Shown one piece after another: positions 1 to 5,218 of a stretch of 5,218 nucleotides of DNA (within the stretch, counting starts at the first letter, position 1; each line of letters opens with the position of its first letter). The position numbers were made by a program, and so were the translations under genes. The notes below the pieces were generated by a model, which saw only the letters and a program-made list of their open reading frames with translations, was not told where the DNA came from and did not search any database. Source of the stretch: an uncultured Oscillospiraceae bacterium (GTDB lineage: Bacteria > Bacillota > Clostridia > Oscillospirales > Acutalibacteraceae); contig CAJMBP010000088.1 in the NCBI GenBank assembly GCA_905211675.1, positions 1 through 5,218 of the forward strand. Reading direction: 5' to 3'.

Positions 1-95
1 GTAGCCTGTGCCGCCGATAAATACAGTGCGCTTTGCATATATTTTTTGTTTTCTTCGGAATTTATTACAGTGCCTTCGGGGTTATAATCTTTCAT
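1..95 (-). CDS. N-terminal fragment of an unrecognised protein (runs off the left edge)
   Basis: Thirty-one codons are visible on the minus strand before the window ends, starting MKDYNPEGTVINSEE and continuing through a KKYMQSALYLSAAQA stretch. I chose the ATG at 93-95 because an AGGCGAG ribosome binding site (102-108) lies 6 bases upstream. An in-frame ATG at 111-113 would add six residues but has no such site. The visible part is hydrophilic at first, has no signal peptide, and turns helix-like and alanine-rich. It follows the three-gene operon on the same strand but is separated from it by an intrinsic terminator, so it probably has its own promoter. I do not recognise the family, and too little is present to assign a function. 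That this is a real gene start rests on the ribosome binding site and the open frame. Confidence 0.6.
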   Translation of the reverse strand, partial: MKDYNPEGTVINSEENKKYMQSALYLSAAQA

Positions 96-122
96 TTTTA
101 TCTCGCCTTTCATTTTCGTTAA

Positions 123-135
123 GACCTTATAGGTC
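123..135. repeat. Short inverted repeat in the leader of the left-edge gene
   Basis: GACCT (123-127) and AGGTC (131-135) are separated by 3 bases, with a TATAAG-like hexamer across the centre on the minus strand. No good -35 box sits at the right distance. It could be a small operator or chance. Confidence 0.25.
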
Positions 136-182
136 CATACAACAAAATATATGCGAGCTGTATTTTAAAAATGATTGCAAAG

Positions 183-217
183 AAAAAAGTTTGCGCACAA
201 AATACGCAAACCTTTTT
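183..217 (-). terminator. Intrinsic terminator of the glycan/cohesin operon
   Basis: Seven-base arms GTTTGCG (189-195) and CGCAAAC (205-211) enclose a 9-base loop. Read on the minus strand, the hairpin begins about 10 bases after the stop codon of the cohesin-like gene and is followed by a run of six Ts (188-183). An A-run on the other side (minus-strand reading of 213-217) can lengthen the stem past one mismatch. On the plus strand the hairpin is followed by TTTTT, so it could work in both directions, but no plus-strand gene runs into it. Confidence 0.85.
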
Positions 218-221
218 AAAA

Positions 222-728
222 CTATTTAACTTTGATCTCTCCGTTTTTAAGTATCGGCTCAATCATTTCGCCGTCTTTATCGCAAAAATCGGTCATTTTA
301 TCAAATTCTATTTTATAATTACCGCCTTTGGCACTATCTTTAATTTTAAAGTTCAAGGTGGCAATTACGCCGTTAACCTTGCTGTCATCAAGACCTGTCT
401 GATTTACGACAATATTTACCGATCCGTCTTCAGAATTTATTTCACACTCGTCAAAAACATCTCCGTTGGCGCAAGATACAAACGCCATTGCTTGGGAGTC
501 GTAATTTATTTTGATTTGTCCGCCCCAGATGCCGTGATTTTTAATGACGGAAAAGGGTATTTTTACCGTATCACCTGCAAGAGCTGTTTTTTCTTCAAAA
601 GAAATCACTGTATCGCCCACATAATTTTTAAAGTATTTTACCGTAAAAATTACGCCTGTTGTAATCAAAGCTACAGCCAAGACTGCAGATACTGATATCA
701 AAATAATTTTTTTTACCTCTTTGTTCAT
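222..728 (-). CDS. Membrane-anchored cohesin-like domain protein
   Basis: A 168-residue protein with a short lysine-rich N-terminus (MNKEVKK), one hydrophobic segment at about residues 8-30, and an extracytoplasmic domain at about 38-168. That domain reads like a type I cohesin or related carbohydrate-binding-like beta-sandwich: AGDTVKIPFSV at 51-61, then GGQIKINYDSQAMAFVS at 69-85, a VNGVIATLNFKIK strand at 118-130, and a closing GEIKVK strand. Cohesins usually have about 140 residues and bind dockerins in cellulosomes or other surface complexes. No dockerin, sortase motif or second cohesin is present here. No clear signal-peptidase site follows the hydrophobic segment, so an uncleaved signal anchor is likely. 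The ATG at 726-728 was chosen because GAGGG (738-742) lies 9 bases upstream; a TTG six bases earlier is too close to that site. The gene starts 2 bases after the nucleotidyltransferase stop, which suggests translational coupling. The fold call rests on sequence pattern only, and binding of a dockerin is not shown. Confidence 0.75.
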   Translation of the reverse strand: MNKEVKKIILISVSAVLAVALITTGVIFTVKYFKNYVGDTVISFEEKTALAGDTVKIPFSVIKNHGIWGGQIKINYDSQAMAFVSCANGDVFDECEINSEDGSVNIVVNQTGLDDSKVNGVIATLNFKIKDSAKGGNYKIEFDKMTDFCDKDGEMIEPILKNGEIKVK

Positions 729-730
729 AA

Positions 731-1609
731 TCAAAATCCCTCATACTCGCCGTTTTCAATCTTTTCGGCAAGGGCGTTTACAACACCGTCTTTGTCTTCT
801 TTATAGGTAACGCCGTACCAACGCTCTTCGGCAACCAACACCGCAACATCTTTTTGACCGCGTTCAATAACATTTGAAACTACCGTCGGCAAATAATACT
901 CGACCTTAGGCTGATTGATTTTTTCTGCAAAAAATTCTTTAAGGTCATTTTCAATGTATGCAAACACATCGGGAGTGAAGCCCCACATATTCATTGAAAC
1001 TATACAATCTGGCGGCAATTCAACCCAATTCTTGTCATCTAAAGTATATTTGCAGTCAAGTATCTTTGTGCGCTCGGTAACCGATTTTAAATGACCGTCT
1101 TCAATTTCACAAACACCGCGCGATACGGTTCCGTTTTCGGTAAGCGTATTCTGAAGTCTAAAGCCTACCATACAAAAATCGCCCTTTTGTTCTTTTAGGT
1201 GATTGTAAATTTTTTGATAAGCGCTTTTGCCGTAATAATCATCGGCGTTTATTACGGCAAAGGGTGTGTTAACCTTGTCACGCGCACAGTATATTGCATG
1301 CGCCGTGCCCCAAGGCTTTTGTCGGTCTTCGGGGCAAGTAAATCCTTCGGGCAGCATATCAAGCTCCTGATAAGCATATTCTACATCAATCATCTTTTCT
1401 ATTCTTCTGCCGACAATTTCTTTAAATTCTTTTTCAATTTCGTGTTTAATAATAAATACTACCTTGTTAAAGCCAGCAGCCTTTGCATCATAAACCGAAA
1501 AATCAACGATTGCCTGACCTGCGGGGCCTATAGGTTCGATTTGTTTAAGACCGCCGAAACGGCTGCCCATACCTGCCGCCATTACTACAAGTGTTGCATC
1601 AAAGCTCAT
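731..1609 (-). CDS. Sugar-phosphate nucleotidyltransferase (NDP-sugar pyrophosphorylase family)
   Basis: A 292-residue cytoplasmic enzyme of the NTP_transferase superfamily (RmlA/GalU/GlmU-like Rossmann fold). It would join a sugar-1-phosphate to an NTP, giving an NDP-sugar and pyrophosphate. The nucleotide-binding loop is at 7-23 (LVVMAAGMGSRFGGLKQ), with GGLKQ where classical members carry T-x4-PK. PWGTAHA at 99-105 fits the base/sugar-binding segment. NADDYYG at 121-127 carries the likely metal-binding aspartates. SMNMWGF at 205-211 matches the segment after the catalytic region, and RWYGVTYKED at 263-272 is near the C-terminus. Sugar and nucleotide specificity cannot be read from the sequence; UTP-glucose-type annotations of such proteins are often by default. 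The start at 1607-1609 gives MSFDATLVVMAAG, the normal family N-terminus. The frame is open 21 codons further upstream, but that part only overlaps the previous gene and is lysine-rich and non-family. The accepted start overlaps the transferase gene by 11 bases, with only a weak AAGCGAG upstream, so coupling to upstream translation is likely. Confidence 0.88.
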   Translation of the reverse strand: MSFDATLVVMAAGMGSRFGGLKQIEPIGPAGQAIVDFSVYDAKAAGFNKVVFIIKHEIEKEFKEIVGRRIEKMIDVEYAYQELDMLPEGFTCPEDRQKPWGTAHAIYCARDKVNTPFAVINADDYYGKSAYQKIYNHLKEQKGDFCMVGFRLQNTLTENGTVSRGVCEIEDGHLKSVTERTKILDCKYTLDDKNWVELPPDCIVSMNMWGFTPDVFAYIENDLKEFFAEKINQPKVEYYLPTVVSNVIERGQKDVAVLVAEERWYGVTYKEDKDGVVNALAEKIENGEYEGF

Positions 1610-2993
1610 CTTTTTTCTCGCTTTCTTTTTTAAGTGAATTAGAGGCGCGCACATTTTCGTTGGCTTTTTCACTAAAGCCTTCTGTGCTCTCTCTCATAAA
1701 TAAAACCTTGATTGTAAGTATCAACAGTTTCAAATCAAGTAATAAGGAATATGTTTCAATGTAAATAAGATCCATGTGAAGCTTGTCTTCAGGGCTGGTA
1801 TTGTACTTTCCGTAAAGTTGGGCAAAACCCGTAAGACCGCCTTTTACACGGTGCCTTAATTCAAATTCGGGGTATTTATTAGAATATTCGTAAACATTCT
1901 CTATTCTTTCGGGTCTGGGGCCTACCAGCGACATATCGCCCCTTAAAATATTAAAAAGCTGCGGTAGCTCGTCCATTCGGCAACGGCGAATGATTCTGCC
2001 TACACGGGTTATACGGTCGTCATCGCTTACCGCTTTTTTGGCGCCGTCTTTGTCGGCATCTACTATCATAGAACGGAATTTTAATACATTAAATATTTTT
2101 CCGTTAATCGTAATTCGATTTTGCTTGAACAAAATCGGACCGCCGTCGTCAAGTTTTATCGCTATTGCGCATATTAACATAATGGGGCTTGTAATTACAA
2201 TCGCTATTGCCGAAATAACAATATCCATAATTCGTTTTATAATTCGTTGTTCAAGCGTAAGCCCGCGATTTCGGCTCATAAGCACAGGTGTGTCGCTTAT
2301 TTGAATATTATAACTGTTGCTTATTATTATGTCGGTAATATCAGGCAATAAATATGAGCGTTTTTCATTGGTATAGCAGTAAGAAAGTATCTCTTTTTGC
2401 AAATTTTTATCAATACCGCAAATTACAACAGCCTCATATTTGTCAATCTGGCGCTTTATTTGATTCATATCCGTTGTGTTTATGTTAAGTCCGCACTCAA
2501 CATGAAACCGTTCGGAAATCTTACCCATTTTTCTTATCAGCTCAAAGCCCGAAACATCCTCACCGAAAACGGCGACCACTCGGCGCGGAGGATAAAGCTT
2601 AAAGTATATTGTGTTTGCACAAAAAGAGCACAGCGATATAACAGCTATCTGATAAATAATACCTATAACCATCGGTAAAATAGCTACCATTTCGCGCGCG
2701 ATAAGGCTTAGTTCAAGATACATAACCGTATTGGTAAAAATTACTGCCAACGAAAAGCTGTAAATTATTTCGTGAATACGGGAAATACCTATTTTAAAAG
2801 CACCGTACAGCGATGAAAATGTGGTAAAAAGCAAAACATAAGAAAGGATAACAACATAATTACCTTTATTGCTGAAAAGCGATTCGGAATATCCTGTTAT
2901 CCACACTTGAATAAAGCCTACCGTTACGGCGGTTATTATCATTATCTTAACAAAAAGCATTATGCTTTTTCTGAATTTTATAAGCGATTTCAT
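1599..2993 (-). CDS. Polyprenyl-phosphate sugar-1-phosphate transferase (exopolysaccharide-priming PHPT family)
   Basis: A 464-residue integral membrane enzyme that would transfer a sugar-1-phosphate from an NDP-sugar to undecaprenyl phosphate, starting a lipid-linked surface glycan. The N-terminal half has about four membrane segments (roughly 11-30, 46-66, 75-95, 103-127). A cytoplasmic Rossmann-like domain follows from 138 (RRVVAVFGEDVSGFELIRKM), typical of long WbaP/CpsE-type members. The C-terminal bacterial sugar transferase domain starts at about 250 with a re-entrant hydrophobic helix (255-278). It then shows GPILFKQNR (285-293), FNVLKFRSM (301-309), the catalytic Asp-Glu pair at 341-342 in MDELPQLFN, SLVGPRPE (355-362) and KGGLTGFAQLYGKYN (384-398). 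All key motifs are intact. The tail after about 433 is charged and variable. The ATG at 2991-2993 was chosen because GAGG (3001-3004) lies 7 bases upstream; an in-frame GTG at 2997-2999 is too near that site. It is the first gene of the operon, behind its own promoter. The sugar substrate is unknown; hexose-1-P or HexNAc-1-P types look alike. Confidence 0.93.
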   Translation of the reverse strand: MKSLIKFRKSIMLFVKIMIITAVTVGFIQVWITGYSESLFSNKGNYVVILSYVLLFTTFSSLYGAFKIGISRIHEIIYSFSLAVIFTNTVMYLELSLIAREMVAILPMVIGIIYQIAVISLCSFCANTIYFKLYPPRRVVAVFGEDVSGFELIRKMGKISERFHVECGLNINTTDMNQIKRQIDKYEAVVICGIDKNLQKEILSYCYTNEKRSYLLPDITDIIISNSYNIQISDTPVLMSRNRGLTLEQRIIKRIMDIVISAIAIVITSPIMLICAIAIKLDDGGPILFKQNRITINGKIFNVLKFRSMIVDADKDGAKKAVSDDDRITRVGRIIRRCRMDELPQLFNILRGDMSLVGPRPERIENVYEYSNKYPEFELRHRVKGGLTGFAQLYGKYNTSPEDKLHMDLIYIETYSLLLDLKLLILTIKVLFMRESTEGFSEKANENVRASNSLKKESEKKDEL

Positions 2994-3000
2994 AAACACA

Positions 3001-3005
3001 CCTCA
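3001..3005 (-). promoter_or_regulatory. Ribosome binding site of the sugar transferase gene
   Basis: GAGG on the minus strand lies 7 bases before the ATG at 2993. It leaves almost no spacing for the in-frame GTG at 2999, so it decides the start in favour of the ATG. Confidence 0.7.
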
Positions 3006-3029
3006 AAGTTGTGGTGACTGCTGAAGTAT

Positions 3030-3059
3030 AGTATATATTCATTTTGTATATTTTGTCAA
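3030..3059 (-). promoter_or_regulatory. Sigma-70-type promoter of the glycan/cohesin operon
   Basis: On the minus strand a consensus -35 TTGACA (3059-3054) is followed after 18 bases by TATACT (3035-3030), a one-mismatch -10 box. A second overlapping TATACT (3030-3025) lies too far from the -35 box for normal spacing. Transcription would start near 3023, giving a leader of about 30 bases before the transferase ATG. No operator or riboswitch fold is evident in so short a leader. Confidence 0.8.
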
Positions 3060-3086
3060 GTTATTTAATAATATGTAACAATAATC

Positions 3087-3115
3087 TTGACATTTGTGAA
3101 ATTTGACTGTATAAT
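3087..3115 (+). promoter_or_regulatory. Perfect-consensus sigma-70-type promoter of greA
   Basis: TTGACA (3087-3092), a 17-base spacer and TATAAT (3110-3115) match the consensus exactly in both boxes and in spacing. The expected start is near 3122, about 48 bases before the greA start codon. The surrounding region is strongly AT-rich. It is divergent from the glycan-operon promoter, with 27 bases between the two -35 boxes. Confidence 0.92.
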
Positions 3116-3152
3116 GGCATTTAACTCTGCGGCAAATATTTAGTTAATAATC

Positions 3153-3161
3153 AAAAGGTGG
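3153..3161 (+). promoter_or_regulatory. Ribosome binding site of greA, fixing a TTG start
   Basis: AAAAGGTGG lies 8 bases before the TTG at 3170-3172. The in-frame GTG at 3158-3160 is inside this site and cannot be the start, so the site decides for TTG. Confidence 0.8.
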
Positions 3162-3169
3162 TTATCAAT

Positions 3170-3643
3170 TTGGCTAAAGCAATCAAAGTGACCGATGACG
3201 GTCTGAAAAAACTTCAAGATGAACTTGAATATCTTAAAACTGAAGGTCGTAAAGACATTGCAGAGAAAATTAAGGTGGCTCGCGGCTACGGCGACCTTTC
3301 CGAAAACAGCGAATACGACGACGCTAAAAACGAGCAAGCTAAAATTGAGGCTCGTATTGTAGAACTTGAAGCAATGCTTAAAAATGTTGAGATTATAAAA
3401 GACATTAAGGGTAATGCAAAAACGGTTATGGTAGGTCTTAAGGTTAAGGTTTACGACGAGGAATTTGACGAGGAAGAGGTTTATCACATCGTTGGCTCTA
3501 CCGAGGCAGACCCGCTGAACAACAAAATTTCCGACGAATCTCCCGTAGGCAAAGCTCTTATCGGTCATAAAGTTAACGATACCGTTACGGTAGAAGCCCC
3601 TGCTGGTGAAATCAAGCTTAAAATAGTTGGTATTTCAAAATAA
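3170..3643 (+). CDS. greA: Transcription elongation factor GreA
   Basis: A 157-residue protein, the normal GreA length (158 in E. coli). It enters the secondary channel of RNA polymerase and stimulates cleavage of backtracked transcripts, restarting stalled complexes. The N-terminal antiparallel coiled coil spans about 8-75. Its tip carries the family signature GDLSENSEYDDAK at 41-53, with the acidic residues D42 and E45 that help hold the catalytic metal. The C-terminal FKBP-like domain (about 85-157) includes ISDESPVGKALIGHKVND at 120-137 and ends in the beta strand IKLKIVGI. The start is a TTG read as Met, giving the usual MAK N-terminus. The gene has its own consensus promoter and is followed by a terminator, with lysS downstream; this greA-lysS order is common in Firmicutes. 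All functional residues appear intact. Confidence 0.97.
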   Translation: MAKAIKVTDDGLKKLQDELEYLKTEGRKDIAEKIKVARGYGDLSENSEYDDAKNEQAKIEARIVELEAMLKNVEIIKDIKGNAKTVMVGLKVKVYDEEFDEEEVYHIVGSTEADPLNNKISDESPVGKALIGHKVNDTVTVEAPAGEIKLKIVGISK

Positions 3644-3650
3644 AATTTTG

Positions 3651-3679
3651 TGGGGCAGTCTTTTACTGCCCCAATTTTT
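3651..3679 (+). terminator. Intrinsic terminator between greA and lysS
   Basis: Nine-base arms TGGGGCAGT (3651-3659) and ACTGCCCCA (3665-3673) with a 5-base loop CTTTT are followed by ATTTTT. The hairpin begins 7 bases after the greA stop. The GC-rich stem and T-run suggest strong termination. I see no convincing promoter between it and lysS, so readthrough may feed lysS. Confidence 0.88.
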
Positions 3680-3697
3680 AATGAAAGGATGCTACAA

Positions 3698-5218
3698 ATG
3701 AGTGAGAACAATAACAACACACCCGAAAGGGAGTTAAGTGAAATTTTACAGGTTCGCCGCGACAAGCTTTCTGCTATGAAAGAAAGCGGCAATGACCCGT
3801 TTACAAAAACCAAATATGATGTTGACGCACATTCGCTTCAAATTAAAAGCGGCTTTGAAAGCTACGAGGGCAAGGATGTAAGCATTGCGGGCCGCATAGT
3901 GGCGCGCAGAATTATGGGCAAGGCAAGCTTTGTAACCTTGCGTGACGGCGAGGGCGATATTCAGCTTTATGTTCGCCGTGACGATGTAGGCGAAGAAACA
4001 TACGCCGCATTTAAAAAATGGGATATAGGTGATATTGTAGGCGTTAAGGGATTTGTTTTCAAAACACAAACCGAAGAAATTTCTGTTCACGCGAAGCACA
4101 TTGAAATTTTAGCAAAATCACTGCTTCCCCTGCCCGAAAAATTTCACGGTCTTACCGATAACGACCTTCGTTTCCGTCAAAGATATGTTGACCTTATTAT
4201 GAACCCGAATGTTAAGCGCAACTTTGTTATCCGCGCGCAGTTCATAAAGTTTATGCGTAAATATCTTGACGATATGAATTATATTGAGGTTGAAACCCCC
4301 GTTCTTAACACAATAGTCGGAGGTGCCGCCGCACGCCCGTTTATCACACATCATAATACGCTTAATATTCCCATGTATATGCGAATTGCCACCGAGCTTC
4401 CGCTAAAGCGGCTTATTGTGGGCGGTATGGAGCGTGTTTACGAAATAGGCAGAATTTTCCGTAACGAAGGTATGGACCCGAAGCATAACCCCGAATTTAC
4501 CACAGTTGAGCTTTACCAGTCTTATGCAGATTTTCACGATATGATGGATATTGCCGAAGGCATTATTTCGGGTGCCGCAAATGAAATTTTGGGCACATAC
4601 GAGGTTGAGTGGCTGGGCGAAAAAATCGATCTTACACCGGGCTGGCGCCGTCTTACAATGGTTGACGCCGTAAAGGAATACACCGGCTTGGATTTTGGCG
4701 CAATTACCGACGATGCCGATGCTGTAAAGGCTGCCGAAGGAATAGGCGTTGAGCTTGCCGAAACGGCAGACAAAACTTGGGGCAACGCTCTTTACGCCTG
4801 TTTCGACCAAAAAGTTGAAGAAAAGCTCATTCAGCCTACATTTATTACAATGTACCCTGTTGAAGTTTCTCCGCTTACCAAGGCGTCACCTGCCGACCCT
4901 CGCCTTACCGAGCGATTTGAACTTTTTATATGCCACAGCGAGCTTGCAAACGCTTATTCAGAGCTTAACGACCCGATTGTTCAGCGCGAACGCTTTGAAA
5001 AGCAGTTAGAGCTTCGTGAGCGCGGCGACGACGAAGCAGAAATGCTTGACGAAGATTTTCTTACCGCTATGGAATACGGTATGCCCCCCACGGGCGGAAT
5101 GGGTATAGGTGTTGACCGCGCCGTAATGTTACTTACCGGATCCGACAGCATCAGAGAAGTAATATGCTTCCCGACAATGAAACCTTTGGACTCCGACAAG
5201 AAGGTTTCCAAGGAAGTT
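3698..5218 (+). CDS. lysS: Lysyl-tRNA synthetase, class II (C-terminus beyond the window)
   Basis: 507 codons are open to the window edge with no stop. The enzyme charges tRNA-Lys with lysine through lysyl-AMP in the cytoplasm. The N-terminal OB-fold anticodon-binding domain covers about 60-140 (VSIAGRIVARRI, then FVTLRDGEGDIQLYV at 78-92). The class II catalytic core follows: motif 1 around 176-202 ending MNYIEVETPVLN, the MYMRIATELPLKRLIVGG segment at 226-243, motif 2 at 249-277 (EIGRIFRNEG and HNPEFTTVELYQSY) and motif 3 at 464-479 with the invariant arginine 474 in GIGVDRAVML. The usual C-terminal core end, FPTMKP, is at 491-496. The frame continues LDSDKKVSKEV, so a C-terminal extension exists. 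The ATG at 3698 has AAAGGA (3684-3689) 8 bases upstream. No T-box leader fits in the 54 bases after greA. Confidence 0.96.
   Translation, partial: MSENNNNTPERELSEILQVRRDKLSAMKESGNDPFTKTKYDVDAHSLQIKSGFESYEGKDVSIAGRIVARRIMGKASFVTLRDGEGDIQLYVRRDDVGEETYAAFKKWDIGDIVGVKGFVFKTQTEEISVHAKHIEILAKSLLPLPEKFHGLTDNDLRFRQRYVDLIMNPNVKRNFVIRAQFIKFMRKYLDDMNYIEVETPVLNTIVGGAAARPFITHHNTLNIPMYMRIATELPLKRLIVGGMERVYEIGRIFRNEGMDPKHNPEFTTVELYQSYADFHDMMDIAEGIISGAANEILGTYEVEWLGEKIDLTPGWRRLTMVDAVKEYTGLDFGAITDDADAVKAAEGIGVELAETADKTWGNALYACFDQKVEEKLIQPTFITMYPVEVSPLTKASPADPRLTERFELFICHSELANAYSELNDPIVQRERFEKQLELRERGDDEAEMLDEDFLTAMEYGMPPTGGMGIGVDRAVMLLTGSDSIREVICFPTMKPLDSDKKVSKEV

Noticed and set aside
171..695. Plus-strand open frame of 174 codons opposite the cohesin-like gene.
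   Set aside because: It is an antisense shadow: no ribosome binding site, an odd composition rich in Phe, Tyr, Ile and Asn, and it runs through the terminator of the minus-strand operon.
1599..1613. The sugar transferase ends in Lys-Asp-Glu-Leu, like the eukaryotic ER retention signal.
   Set aside because: This is a bacterial gene, and the residues arise from the overlap with the next gene's ribosome binding and start region. It is coincidence.
1610..1672. Upstream extension of the nucleotidyltransferase by 21 residues (MKKPTKMCAPLI...).
   Set aside because: The family begins at MSFDATLVVMAAG. The extension only reuses the overlapping gene's 3' end and has no better ribosome binding site.
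3140..3568. Minus-strand open frame of 142 codons opposite greA.
   Set aside because: It is a shadow of a clear GreA gene and has a Phe/Asn/Val-rich composition with no family features.
3644..3697. Possible T-box or lysine riboswitch ahead of lysS.
   Set aside because: Only 54 bases separate the genes, and they are filled by a simple terminator hairpin and the ribosome binding site. There is no room for either fold.

Overview
The window looks like chromosomal DNA from a low-to-moderate-GC Clostridia-type Firmicute, most plausibly Oscillospiraceae/Ruminococcaceae. The reasons are a greA-lysS pair with clear AGG-type ribosome binding sites, Firmicute-style LysRS motifs, an AT-rich divergent promoter region, and a cohesin-like domain, a module best known from Ruminococcus and Clostridium. 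The genus assignment is inference. No phage, insertion sequence, CRISPR array, tRNA or rRNA was seen.

Layout. Left edge (1-95, minus): the first 31 codons of a gene that leaves the window and that I do not recognise. Positions 96-221 hold its leader and an intrinsic terminator for the operon to the right. Positions 222-2993 (minus strand, read right to left) form a compact three-gene operon. It encodes a membrane polyprenyl-phosphate sugar-1-phosphate transferase, then a sugar nucleotidyltransferase overlapping it by 11 bases, then a small membrane-anchored cohesin-like protein that starts 2 bases after the previous stop. Positions 2994-3169 are a divergent control region with a strong sigma-70-type promoter on each strand. 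Positions 3170-3643 (plus) encode GreA, followed by an intrinsic hairpin terminator at 3651-3679. Positions 3698-5218 (plus) encode lysyl-tRNA synthetase, still open at the window's right edge.

How the genes fit together. In the left operon, the nucleotidyltransferase would make an NDP-activated sugar. The transferase would load a sugar-1-phosphate onto the lipid carrier, the first membrane step of a surface polysaccharide or glycan. The cohesin-like protein would sit outside the membrane. The cluster therefore points to cell-surface glycan assembly with an extracytoplasmic binding module of unknown partner. The right side is housekeeping: a transcript-cleavage factor and an aminoacyl-tRNA synthetase, with a terminator between them that may set how much greA transcription reaches lysS.

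The least ordinary item is the single-cohesin, single-anchor protein closing a glycan-priming operon. The rest matches known families.
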